Assembly: GCA_938034875.1 (NCBI GenBank)
Contig: CALHND010000011.1
Span: 1-51,264 of the forward strand
DNA length: 51,264 nt
DNA from: an uncultured Clostridia bacterium
Lineage (GTDB): Bacteria > Bacillota > Clostridia > Oscillospirales > Acutalibacteraceae
Direction: 5' to 3'
Below are positions 16,964 to 23,931 of the stretch, one piece after another. The position numbers and the translations under genes are program-made. The notes beneath the pieces were generated by a model. The model was not told the DNA's origin. It was given only the letters and a program-made list of their open reading frames with translations, and did no database searches. Positions within the stretch are counted from its first letter, which is position 1; each line of letters begins with the position of its first letter.

Positions 16964-17635
16964 TTGACAGACAGCATTTTAGTTAAGTCCATGCTAGATT
17001 TGGAAAAGACAATTGCATCCGACCTATTTAATGGCGTCACTCTGCCATGGGAGGTTCTTTCGCACATCACCGAATTCATTCTTGAGCTGGGTCCCACATT
17101 AAACTCCGATGTGTTTGAACAGCGTGGAGATAACATATGGGTTGCTCGCTCTGCAAAAATTGCTCCCACCGCAAATATCGCGGGTCCTGTCATCATTGAC
17201 GAGGGTGCTGAAATTAGACACGGTGCCTTTATTCGAGGCAGTGCCATAATCGGCAAGGGTTCCGTTATCGGTAACTCAACCGAGATTAAAAATGCAGTAA
17301 TATTTGATAAAGCGCAGATACCCCATTACAACTATGTTGGCGACTCGATCCTTGGATACATGGCTCATATGGGCGCAGGTGCGGTCACATCAAATTTAAA
17401 ATCAGATAAATCTCTTGTTACCGTCTTGGTAAACGGAGAAAAAGTTGAAACCGGCCTTAAAAAGTTCGGCGCAATTCTCGGAAATCATGCAGATATCGGA
17501 TGCAACAGCGTGCTTTGTCCCGGTGCCGTAATCGGCACAAAAAGCCGCGTTTATCCTCTGTCAATGGTCCGTGGGTTTATTCCGCCCAAACATATTTACA
17601 AAAACAAAAACAAGATTGTTGAAATAACAGATTAA
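16964..17635 (+). CDS. left-handed beta-helix (hexapeptide) acyltransferase-like protein
   Basis: 223 residues. From about residue 70 the sequence is a run of hexapeptide repeats (ANIAGPVIIDEGAEIRHGAF, AIIGKGSVIGNSTEIKNAVI, GAILGNHADIGCNSVLCPGA) that form a left-handed beta helix like the GlmU C-terminal domain. The PHYNYVGDSILG segment resembles the GlmU acetyl-CoA/uridyl region. No nucleotidyltransferase domain is present and the first 65 residues are helical, so it is not a full GlmU. It may acylate an amino sugar; the substrate is unknown. The start is TTG at 16964 with GGAG 9 bases upstream; the TTG at 16949 is too close to that site. Confidence 0.8.
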   Translation: MTDSILVKSMLDLEKTIASDLFNGVTLPWEVLSHITEFILELGPTLNSDVFEQRGDNIWVARSAKIAPTANIAGPVIIDEGAEIRHGAFIRGSAIIGKGSVIGNSTEIKNAVIFDKAQIPHYNYVGDSILGYMAHMGAGAVTSNLKSDKSLVTVLVNGEKVETGLKKFGAILGNHADIGCNSVLCPGAVIGTKSRVYPLSMVRGFIPPKHIYKNKNKIVEITD

Positions 17636-17736
17636 TTTTTGGCTTTTACTGCTGTTCCTAAATCATGCCGATCGGAGCGCAAAAGCAGTAACTATAAATA
17701 TTTATACCGTACGGCAGCGGTATGGAGGAATATCCA

Positions 17737-18705
17737 ATGAAAAGAATTTTTGCGGTACTTTGTGCTATGGCAATGTTGCTATGTGCTTTTACAGCCTGTG
17801 GGGATAAAGACACAGCTACTACCGAATCGGAAGTTTTCTCTGGCGATACTTACTCACCCATGAATCGTAAGGATATTGTCTATGATAAAATCGGTGAAGC
17901 ATCTGTAAAACCCCAGAACACATATAAAGCCGGCGACGCTAAGGAAATCGGTGTCAACATTGTCGGAGCAGACGAAAATGGCAACATTAGTTTATTTGTT
18001 GGCAAAAAGCTAGCCCTTTCTTACAAATTGCTGCCTGAAAAGCCGGCAATAACAGCTGTTTTCTGGGAAAGCTCAAACGAAAAAATCGTTAAGGTTGACA
18101 AGGACGGACAAATTCTTGCCATGGCTCCAGGTTGCGCTACCGTTGCCTGCACAACTGTTCTCGGTTTCTCCGACTCAGTTAAGGTCTATGTTTATGAATA
18201 TGCCGGCAATGAAAAACTTTCAAACGAGTTACTAACATTGCTCAACGATGCAAGAGTAAAACAGCTCTCTGCTGACGCTGGAAACGATGCTTCTACAGAG
18301 TCGGGAGCTGAACCTGCTGCTTCAGACACTGCTTCTGGTGACGCAAGTTCCCTCGATAAGTATAAGTTCAAAACCGATGTTGCTCTTCAGTACGCTGTAA
18401 ACCAGCGTGTATATGAAGAAGCTTGTGAAGGAAAAATGGACTCCACTCGTCCTAACTTCTACGGCATCGGCGACGAAAGACAGCACACCACAATCCTTAC
18501 CGATTATGACATCCACACACGCGGAAGCACATGTCTTAACGGTATCTGGGGTGAATACACCGCAGAGCAGGTTGCTGAAATGCTGCTCAGCTCTGATGAA
18601 ACAAAGAGCATGATTATGAACAAAACATATGAGTACATGGCAGTCGGTTGCTTTAAAAACGGTGAAGTTACATACTGGCTCGTTATGATGATCATACCAT
18701 TCTAA
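17737..18705 (+). CDS. lipoprotein with Ig-like (BIG2) and CAP/SCP-like domains
   Basis: 322 residues. The signal peptide ends in a lipobox (FTAC). Residues about 60-155 resemble a bacterial Ig-like BIG2 domain (AVFWESSNEKIVKVDKDGQI, LAMAPGCATVAC). The C-terminal part looks like a CAP/SCP domain: LLNDARVKQL, then RVYEEA, TRPNFYG, and a final YEYMAVGCFKNGEVTYWLVM. A low-complexity Ala/Ser/Asp/Glu linker (about residues 180-208) is inserted after the first CAP helix. CAP proteins of spore formers (YkwD/SafA-associated types) act in the envelope or spore; the function here is unknown. The start at 17737 has GGAGGA 7 bases upstream. The 100-base gap before it contains the 14-bp palindrome TATAAATATTTATA (17693-17706). 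Confidence 0.8.
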   Translation: MKRIFAVLCAMAMLLCAFTACGDKDTATTESEVFSGDTYSPMNRKDIVYDKIGEASVKPQNTYKAGDAKEIGVNIVGADENGNISLFVGKKLALSYKLLPEKPAITAVFWESSNEKIVKVDKDGQILAMAPGCATVACTTVLGFSDSVKVYVYEYAGNEKLSNELLTLLNDARVKQLSADAGNDASTESGAEPAASDTASGDASSLDKYKFKTDVALQYAVNQRVYEEACEGKMDSTRPNFYGIGDERQHTTILTDYDIHTRGSTCLNGIWGEYTAEQVAEMLLSSDETKSMIMNKTYEYMAVGCFKNGEVTYWLVMMIIPF

Positions 18706-18722
18706 TATTAAAAATAAATTTA

Positions 18723-18756
18723 CCGCCTGCAGTAAAATCTGCGGGCGGTTTTTTTG
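18723..18756 (+). terminator. terminator of the lipoprotein gene
   Basis: A 10-bp stem (CCGCCTGCAG with CTGCGGGCGG, 18723-18732 and 18739-18748), a 6-base loop, then a run of T. Confidence 0.92.
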
Positions 18757-18770
18757 TTACATAAAACATA

Positions 18771-18805
18771 GAAAAGGCTGCTTTTTAAGCAGCCTTTTCC
18801 TTTTT
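18771..18805 (+). terminator. second tandem terminator
   Basis: A 13-bp perfect stem (GAAAAGGCTGCTT with AAGCAGCCTTTTC, 18771-18783 and 18787-18799) with a 3-base loop, followed by CTTTTTCC. It lies 22 bases after the first terminator. The remaining 18806-19002 stretch is A/T-rich. It contains an AGGAGG (18822) with no start codon at a usable distance, and a weak TTAACA-17-TAAATA promoter candidate (18929-18957) for the next gene. Confidence 0.8.
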
Positions 18806-19002
18806 CCTAGGGTATAAATCTGAGGAGGTAGAAAAAACACTCTATAGCGATGCGGCTTCGCTTTTTAAGTGTGATTATAATATAACAGAGCATCTTTGCC
18901 TGATTTTAATGTATATATTAAAATTCTTTTAACAATTAAAATTAGCCAGAATAAATAATGCATAAATTGCCAAAAATAGCTTTGCAGAAAGGATGAATTT
19001 AC

Positions 19003-19704
19003 ATGAAGATAACTGGACTTAGAAATACATTAAAAGGCTATGGGTCATATATTGCACTGGCAATTTGCATGATAGGAATCGGCGCATGCGGTTGGCTTGC
19101 AATTGGCAAAAATATTAGTGGGGACTCAACCGATTTAGCCAACATGTCCTCTTTCATAGCAGACAACACCCCATCATATAATGATACCGTAAAAGCAGGT
19201 GTCGTTGTAAGTGGAGTAATTACGGAGAGCAGTGAATCGCCACAGTCGGCACAAAGTAAGGCATCTGAAATATCTTCAGAAGAGCCCAACACTATTGCGG
19301 ACTTTTTTGTTTTGCCGTTAACCGGTGAAATTTTAAAGCCATATAGTTTAAAGGAAATGCAGTATTCTGCTACATTTGCTGATTGGCGCCTTCATAATGC
19401 ATTAGATATTGCCGGCAAAAAAGGCGCAACCATTTGCAGTGCCGGAGATGGTAGGGTTTCAGATGTTTATGATGATGCTCAATACGGAAAAGTAATGAAA
19501 ATAGACCACGGCAACGGTATTATTACCGTATACTGTGGGTTAAGCTCTGCATATTTAAAAAAGGGCGATGTTGTAGGCATTAATCAAGATATAGGCATTT
19601 TAGGCGAAATTCCATGCGAATCTGCCGATAAATCCCATCTGCATTTTGCAGTAATTAAAAACGGAGCATATATCTCTCCGCTTGAAATAGTAAAAATGGA
19701 TTAG
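19003..19704 (+). CDS. spoIIQ: SpoIIQ-like M23 (LytM) zinc metallopeptidase
   Basis: 233 residues. One N-terminal transmembrane helix (about residues 14-34), a Ser/Glu-rich linker, and a C-terminal M23 domain with zinc ligands His131 and Asp135 (HNALD) and His212/His214 (HLH). In clostridial SpoIIQ the same layout is used: it sits in the forespore membrane, binds SpoIIIAH across the septum and has an active LytM domain, whereas the Bacillus protein has lost zinc ligands. The size, anchor and retained ligands fit SpoIIQ. A general M23 envelope endopeptidase is the alternative, since spoIIID and spoIID are not immediately adjacent. Start ATG with AAAGGATG before it. Confidence 0.75.
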   Translation: MKITGLRNTLKGYGSYIALAICMIGIGACGWLAIGKNISGDSTDLANMSSFIADNTPSYNDTVKAGVVVSGVITESSESPQSAQSKASEISSEEPNTIADFFVLPLTGEILKPYSLKEMQYSATFADWRLHNALDIAGKKGATICSAGDGRVSDVYDDAQYGKVMKIDHGNGIITVYCGLSSAYLKKGDVVGINQDIGILGEIPCESADKSHLHFAVIKNGAYISPLEIVKMD

Positions 19705-19711
19705 TAACAGC

Positions 19712-19745
19712 AGTTAATTTGTGTTGTGACGACAATTAACTTTTT
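19712..19745 (+). terminator. terminator of the spoIIQ candidate
   Basis: An 8-bp stem AGTTAATT/AATTAACT (19712-19719 and 19734-19741) with a partly paired loop, then TTTTT. Confidence 0.65.
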
Positions 19746-19816
19746 AACACAATACCAATTTAGCGCATAAACTAAAAGCAATGTGCACGCCCGCGGAAAA
19801 TTATAATATTGGTAAG

Positions 19817-19860
19817 GGCAGCAACAGAGCGGTCGAGAAATCGGCCGCTCTGTTGCTGTC
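19817..19860. repeat. long G/C-rich hairpin without T run
   Basis: GGCAGCAACAGAGCGG (19817-19832) pairs with CCGCTCTGTTGCTGTC (19845-19860), 16 bp with one wobble, and the loop can add CGA/TCG pairs. It is far stronger than the terminators near it but has no T run on either strand. It lies in the 262-base gap between two convergent genes; a TATAAT (19802-19807) sits just before it but has no good -35. Its function is unknown. Confidence 0.6.
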
Positions 19861-19931
19861 TAATTATCATTTCACCCTTTTAATATGTCTTAATAATTAC
19901 ATGAAAGTTAAAAGAATACAAATAAAAAAAA

Positions 19932-19956
19932 GGTGGCAGACAGCCACCCTTTTTTT
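19932..19956. terminator. bidirectional terminator at the end of the rpmH-jag operon
   Basis: A 6-bp stem GGTGGC/GCCACC (19932-19937 and 19943-19948) with an AGACA loop, extended by A and T runs on both sides, so it works on both strands; it ends jag on the minus strand. Confidence 0.85.
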
Positions 19957-19966
19957 ATTAAGTTTA

Positions 19967-20950
19967 TTAGCTTATACGGCCGTACATTGGGCCGTCGCCG
20001 GTTTCGTTTTTAGGCTCAGCGGCAGGCGTGGTATTAGCCTTTTTCGGAGCACTTTGAGCACTGTTTCTGCTTGGACGACGACCGTCGCGTCCTCCTGAAC
20101 GAGGTCTGGGTGCAGGCTCGCTGCCCTTTTCAAAACCGATAATAACGCGGCGATTTTTACCGTCGCTTACCGACCATGAAGTAACGCCGTCAATATCCTG
20201 AACAGCAGTATGAATAATTCTTCTCTCATAAGGGTTCATCGGCTCAAGCGACTGGTTGCGTCCGGAGCGGATAGCCTGACGAGCTGTCTTTGCTGCAAGC
20301 TCCTGCAATGTCTTTTCGCGCTTTTCACGATAGCCGCTGGTATCAAGTACTACTCTGCGGAAATCGCCCTCTTCGCCGTGATTGCAGTGAAGTGAAGCTA
20401 GATACTGAAGAGCGTCAAGAGTTTCGCCTCTGCGTCCTATGACTGTACCCATACCTTGTCCTTCAATGTTAAGTTTTACGCCGTTTTCAATATCGGTAGA
20501 AGTTATTGTAAACTCACCAATATCCATTTTTTCGAGCATATCCTTAACATAAGCTATTGTGCTTTCTACGTTTTTCACACCATAGGTTACAGGTTTTTCA
20601 CTTTTATTTTCGGGTTTAACTGTCTCTTTTTTGTCAGAGATGGTTTCAGCTTTTGCAGCTTTATTATTTGATTTTTTCTCAGCATTAATTTCCGGTTTTT
20701 TATCCTTTACCGGAGTTGATTTTTTCTCAACAGGTTTCTTTTCAGACTGCTTTTTAGCCGGCTCGTTATCAAGAGATTCTACATAAACTCTAACTTTAGC
20801 AGGGTTTCCTCCGAAAAGACCGAGAACCTTCCTCTGCGGTAAGTCAATAATTTCGAACTCAATATCAGCGTTGCCAATGTTGCCTAACAATACTATCGCA
20901 TTGTCCTTTGCTTCCTCAACGGTAGCTCCGGTAGCAATTGCCTCTCTCAT
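19967..20950 (-). CDS. jag: Jag/KhpB RNA-binding protein (SpoIIIJ-associated)
   Basis: 327 residues. N-terminal Jag domain (residues about 1-52, GATVEEAKDNAIVLLG and LGLFGGNPAKVRV), a Lys/Glu/Pro-rich linker (about 58-122), a KH domain with the variant loop VIGRRGETLDALQYL (about 170-190) and an R3H domain (PMNPYERRIIHTAVQ, about 235-250). The C-terminus is a Gly/Arg/Pro-rich low-complexity tail. KhpB works with KhpA as a global RNA-binding protein affecting cell elongation and division. It is the last gene of rpmH-rnpA-yidD-yidC-jag, 36 bases after yidC. Confidence 0.93.
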   Translation of the reverse strand: MREAIATGATVEEAKDNAIVLLGNIGNADIEFEIIDLPQRKVLGLFGGNPAKVRVYVESLDNEPAKKQSEKKPVEKKSTPVKDKKPEINAEKKSNNKAAKAETISDKKETVKPENKSEKPVTYGVKNVESTIAYVKDMLEKMDIGEFTITSTDIENGVKLNIEGQGMGTVIGRRGETLDALQYLASLHCNHGEEGDFRRVVLDTSGYREKREKTLQELAAKTARQAIRSGRNQSLEPMNPYERRIIHTAVQDIDGVTSWSVSDGKNRRVIIGFEKGSEPAPRPRSGGRDGRRPSRNSAQSAPKKANTTPAAEPKNETGDGPMYGRIS

Positions 20951-20986
20951 TAATCAGTTCATTCCTTTCATAGTGACCGAACAATG

Positions 20987-21877
20987 TCACTCAGCCGCGT
21001 CCTCTTTAGACATGGCGGCGGCAATTTTACTTTTCTCATACTTCATACGCTTTATAACAGTGTTAGCCTCAATTTGTGCAATGGTTCTTGTTGGGTTATA
21101 AAGCTTGTTTGTAAACATACTGATGAACATGCTGACGATGTTAGAGCATGCCCAGTAAAAGCCTACCGCACCCGGTACCGTAAAGGCAATAACGAGCGAA
21201 AACAGTGGCATAAATACATACATGCAACCGGCACCCTGAGCTGCGCCCGGGTTGGTCTTTTGCTGCATTTTGGTGGTTATAACTGTGGACAGCAACGCCG
21301 TTACAAATGAAAGCAACGGTATAATCCAAATAATGTCGAGAGTATCAATTGCAGGTGATGTTGTCAAATTGATACCGAGGAAATCAAAATGAATTTTGCT
21401 CGCCTTTTCATAAATTTCGGTTCCCTGAAGTTCATTAAGGCGATTGAAAATATCCATTTCGTTTGTTACATTAAGTGTCTTTTGTGCCGCTTCAATCATT
21501 GATGTTGATGCACCAACAATAAACGAAAGCGGTTGTCTTACTGCAGTATAAATTGCTACAAAGAAAGGCAGTCGGATAAACATAAGAAGGCATCCAGTCA
21601 TTGGGTTTGAGCCTGATTGCTGCATAAGCTCGCTCATCGCCTGCTGCTGGGCCATTTTGTCATCCTTATACTTCTCTTTGATTTTATCCATTTTGTTTTT
21701 CATTCGCGCCTGACCAGCCATGCTCTTTTGCTGTTTAATATTCAGCGGTAAGAAAAGAGCATTAATCAAAATCGTGAACAAAAATATTGACAGCGCAAAG
21801 TTGCCGTCAAGTATGCTGCACAGTTGTGCAAGCAGCCAGCCCATTGGCCTTGCAAAAAAGTTATATATAGCCTGCAT
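20987..21877 (-). CDS. yidC: membrane protein insertase YidC (SpoIIIJ/OxaA family)
   Basis: 296 residues. The 60KD_IMP core with the first helix (FALSIFLFTILINALFLPL), the cytoplasmic helical hairpin (KMDKIKEKYKDDKMAQQQAM), LLMFIRLPFFVAIYTAVRQ and the final helix pairs is complete. It inserts membrane proteins with or without Sec, and in spore formers is needed for sigma-G activation. Two oddities are seen. There is no lipoprotein signal at the N-terminus. The conserved intramembrane arginine (Escherichia coli Arg366, Bacillus SpoIIIJ Arg73) aligns with Asn39. The region between helices 2 and 3 (residues about 105-170) is long. Confidence 0.94.
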   Translation of the reverse strand: MQAIYNFFARPMGWLLAQLCSILDGNFALSIFLFTILINALFLPLNIKQQKSMAGQARMKNKMDKIKEKYKDDKMAQQQAMSELMQQSGSNPMTGCLLMFIRLPFFVAIYTAVRQPLSFIVGASTSMIEAAQKTLNVTNEMDIFNRLNELQGTEIYEKASKIHFDFLGINLTTSPAIDTLDIIWIIPLLSFVTALLSTVITTKMQQKTNPGAAQGAGCMYVFMPLFSLVIAFTVPGAVGFYWACSNIVSMFISMFTNKLYNPTRTIAQIEANTVIKRMKYEKSKIAAAMSKEDAAE

Positions 21878-21928
21878 GATTATCCTTTCCGCGGACAGCT
21901 TGTCCGCCTTGGGAATGGTGCTGAGAGC

Positions 21929-22162
21929 TTATCTTGTCCGCCTCTGTTTTTTAGGCGGTACAGGATCAAATCCACCTTTGCAAAGCGGATTGCACCTAAT
22001 AATTCTATAAATTGCAAGGAGCGACCCTTTTATCGCCCCGTGAATCTCCAGTGCCTCAATAGCATAACTGGAGCACGTCGGTATAAACCGACAGCACGGC
22101 GTTTTAGCCGGAGAAATTTTCTTTTGATAAAATCGGATAAGTTTAATCAGTAGTTTTTTCAT
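21929..22162 (-). CDS. yidD: membrane protein insertion efficiency factor YidD
   Basis: 77 residues. The family signature is clear: LIRFYQKKISPAKTPCCRF, PTCSSYAIEAL, and RCNPLCKGGFDPVPP with its conserved cysteines. YidD is a small amphipathic protein that helps YidC/Sec insertion. Its start overlaps the end of rnpA by 20 bases, as is common. Confidence 0.95.
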   Translation of the reverse strand: MKKLLIKLIRFYQKKISPAKTPCCRFIPTCSSYAIEALEIHGAIKGSLLAIYRIIRCNPLCKGGFDPVPPKKQRRTR

Positions 22163-22502
22163 TTTCTCTTTCGTCCAAACAGCCTAAAGAGGATAGATGA
22201 TCTCTCATTACACTGAAAACATCGCAGCTGGACATGTCCAGCGTACGCGTACGCGCGACGAATACAATATCGTATCCACCGACAACTGAGCCGCTGCACT
22301 GAGCAAAGGCCGCCCGTATTATGCGCCGAACTCTGTTACGGTCAACAGCATGACGGAAATTTTTTTTGCTTGCCGTAATGCCTATGCGACAGTAGCCCGC
22401 ACGGTTACGCATAATATAAGTAACTAGTGCGGGACTGACAATTTTCTTTCCTCGGCCGTAAAGGCGCCTGAAATCCTTGTTTTCTTTTATTGTGTTTTTC
22501 AA
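22143..22502 (-). CDS. rnpA: ribonuclease P protein component
   Basis: 119 residues. KENKDFRRLYGRGKK at the N-terminus and the RNR signature (KKNFRHAVDRNRVRRIIRAAF, residues about 46-66) identify RnpA, the protein subunit that helps the RNase P ribozyme mature tRNA 5' ends. It is 39 bases downstream of rpmH. The C-terminal tail is acidic and longer than needed. Confidence 0.95.
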   Translation of the reverse strand: MKNTIKENKDFRRLYGRGKKIVSPALVTYIMRNRAGYCRIGITASKKNFRHAVDRNRVRRIIRAAFAQCSGSVVGGYDIVFVARTRTLDMSSCDVFSVMRDHLSSLGCLDERENEKTTD

Positions 22503-22541
22503 GACGATTCTTTCCGTTATATCAAAATAATGTGCAGCTAA

Positions 22542-22676
22542 TTAATAAGAAAGCTGCTTTCTGCCCTTTGCTCTGCGGCGGGCAAGTACCTTGCGGCCGC
22601 TTGCAGTGGCCATTCTCTTGCGAAATCCGTGCTCCTTTTTACGATGCAACTTTTTCGGCTGATAGGTTCTGAACAT
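22542..22676 (-). CDS. rpmH: 50S ribosomal protein L34
   Basis: 44 residues, reading MFRTYQPKKLHRKKEHGFRK at the start and ending KGRKQLSY, an almost invariant L34. The start ATG (22674-22676) has GAGGAG (22683-22688) upstream. It is the first gene of the rnpA-yidD-yidC-jag operon. Usually dnaA and the replication origin lie directly upstream; here spoIID does. Confidence 0.97.
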   Translation of the reverse strand: MFRTYQPKKLHRKKEHGFRKRMATASGRKVLARRRAKGRKQLSY

Positions 22677-22796
22677 TCCGTACTCCTCCGTTTCCGTCCC
22701 GAGCCTAACGCTCGGATAATCTTTATTGGTTGTTTATTAAAAAAGCGCATAAAAAATCGCTTTTCATCAAAATAAGATACAACCCTGCAATATAAG

Positions 22797-22826
22797 ATTA
22801 TATAATAACTCCCCCAACAATGTCAA
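22797..22826 (-). promoter_or_regulatory. promoter of the rpmH operon
   Basis: Minus strand TTGACA (22821-22826), 18 bases, TATAAT (22797-22802). It leaves a leader of about 110 bases before rpmH. The 22827-22889 stretch between it and the spoIID stop holds only a weak hairpin (GCTGT/ACAGC). Confidence 0.75.
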
Positions 22827-22889
22827 CCAAAAAATTATTTTAGTCGAATGTCGGAGGAATTATTTTTATGCTGTCACAAAAACAGCCTA

Positions 22890-23855
22890 TTAAAGAAGTT
22901 TCATTTTACATCCCGTGTAATACCATGATAATATCTCTACATATGTATAGTTCTGTCTGGCAAGGTAGTTTGCGCCGAACTGGCTCATTCCTACTCCGTG
23001 TCCGTGACCCTGTACGCGAAAATTGAATTTGCCGTCTGAATAACCAACTGTAAAAACACATGAACGCAAGCCGAGGGCAGAGCGAATTTTAGCTCCTGTG
23101 AATTGCTTGCCACATACATTTATACTGGTCACAGTGCCTGAATCGGATGTCTTTATTCCGCTCACCCACCCTGAAGGTGACTTTTCTGTTTCGGGCAACC
23201 CGAGCTTTTCGGCAAGCTCATCGGCAGTAAAGCTATTTTCTGACAAATACTTGGATGCGGTCAGATCACCAACCGATTCAACCGGCTGCAAATATGAATA
23301 ATCGCTCCCCCATATCGTTTTTGCCGATTCGGTGCGGCCAGACGAAATATTATGATATGCGGCAAGAATAGGCATATCTTTGTCGTCAACCATTACATAT
23401 CCCCACACCGAATTAATCACTTTATCGATTTTATCACAATACTTGTCAGCTTCATCACCCCACCTTTCGCACGCCTGCTTGCGTGTAATAAATGCCTGAT
23501 CCTTTGCCGAATCCGCAACAATATCATAGTCAAGGTCGGCTCGTTCATTTGCCCTAAATAACATATATGTATATGAAGCGACCACCTGCGCTTTCAGTGC
23601 CTCTTCGCCATAAGATGCCGGCATTTCCGCTGCAACTACTCCGAAAATGTACTCTCGGGCGTCCATTTTGGTGATTTTTCCGGTTTCTTTATCAAGCACA
23701 CGGACCTTTTCTGTGCTTTTGACAAGCTGTTGTGCAGATGAATTTTCAGTAACACCCGGACGTGTAGATTCACCGCCAGTTCTCAGGCATATGAGAGGAA
23801 TACACAATCCGTAAACCAACATAACAATTGTTACAATGATATATGTTTTTTTCAT
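22890..23855 (-). CDS. spoIID: stage II sporulation protein D (SpoIID)
   Basis: 321 residues. A signal-anchor helix (residues about 4-24) and a SpoIID domain with MDAREYIFGVVAAEMPASYG, where Glu77 corresponds to the catalytic glutamate, plus the C-terminal GHGHGVGMSQFGANYLA and WYYTGC segments that bind zinc. SpoIID is a lytic transglycosylase of the engulfment machine with SpoIIM and SpoIIP. The start ATG has AAGGAGG upstream. It is divergent from citrate synthase; a sigma-E promoter is expected in the 76-base gap but only a poor match (CATCAAAC at -10) is visible. Confidence 0.92.
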   Translation of the reverse strand: MKKTYIIVTIVMLVYGLCIPLICLRTGGESTRPGVTENSSAQQLVKSTEKVRVLDKETGKITKMDAREYIFGVVAAEMPASYGEEALKAQVVASYTYMLFRANERADLDYDIVADSAKDQAFITRKQACERWGDEADKYCDKIDKVINSVWGYVMVDDKDMPILAAYHNISSGRTESAKTIWGSDYSYLQPVESVGDLTASKYLSENSFTADELAEKLGLPETEKSPSGWVSGIKTSDSGTVTSINVCGKQFTGAKIRSALGLRSCVFTVGYSDGKFNFRVQGHGHGVGMSQFGANYLARQNYTYVEILSWYYTGCKMKLL

Positions 23856-23868
23856 AACAACCTCCTTA

Positions 23869-23897
23869 TTGACTTAGAGCGGAGTTTGATGTAAAAT
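23869..23897 (+). promoter_or_regulatory. promoter of citrate synthase
   Basis: TTGACT (23869-23874), 17 bases, TAAAAT (23892-23897); start near 23904, Shine-Dalgarno AGAAGGTG just before ATG 23932. Confidence 0.7.
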
Positions 23898-23931
23898 AAA
23901 TAATTAATACTTAAGGAAAGAAGGTGCGTAA

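Noticed and set aside
18806..18870. AGGAGG at 18822 followed by a small hairpin, suggesting a leader peptide
   Set aside because: No start codon at a usable distance and no open frame of meaningful length.
19781..20098. 105-codon plus-strand frame after the M23 gene
   Set aside because: It runs through a hairpin and a terminator and then antisense to the jag C-terminal tail.
22677..22889. Possible replication origin upstream of rpmH
   Set aside because: No DnaA-box-like TTATCCACA sequences and no dnaA; only an ordinary promoter is present.
22870..23027. Plus-strand frame with a GGAGGA site running into the 3' end of spoIID
   Set aside because: It is antisense to the conserved GHGHGVGMSQFG end of SpoIID and ends soon; the Shine-Dalgarno match looks accidental.
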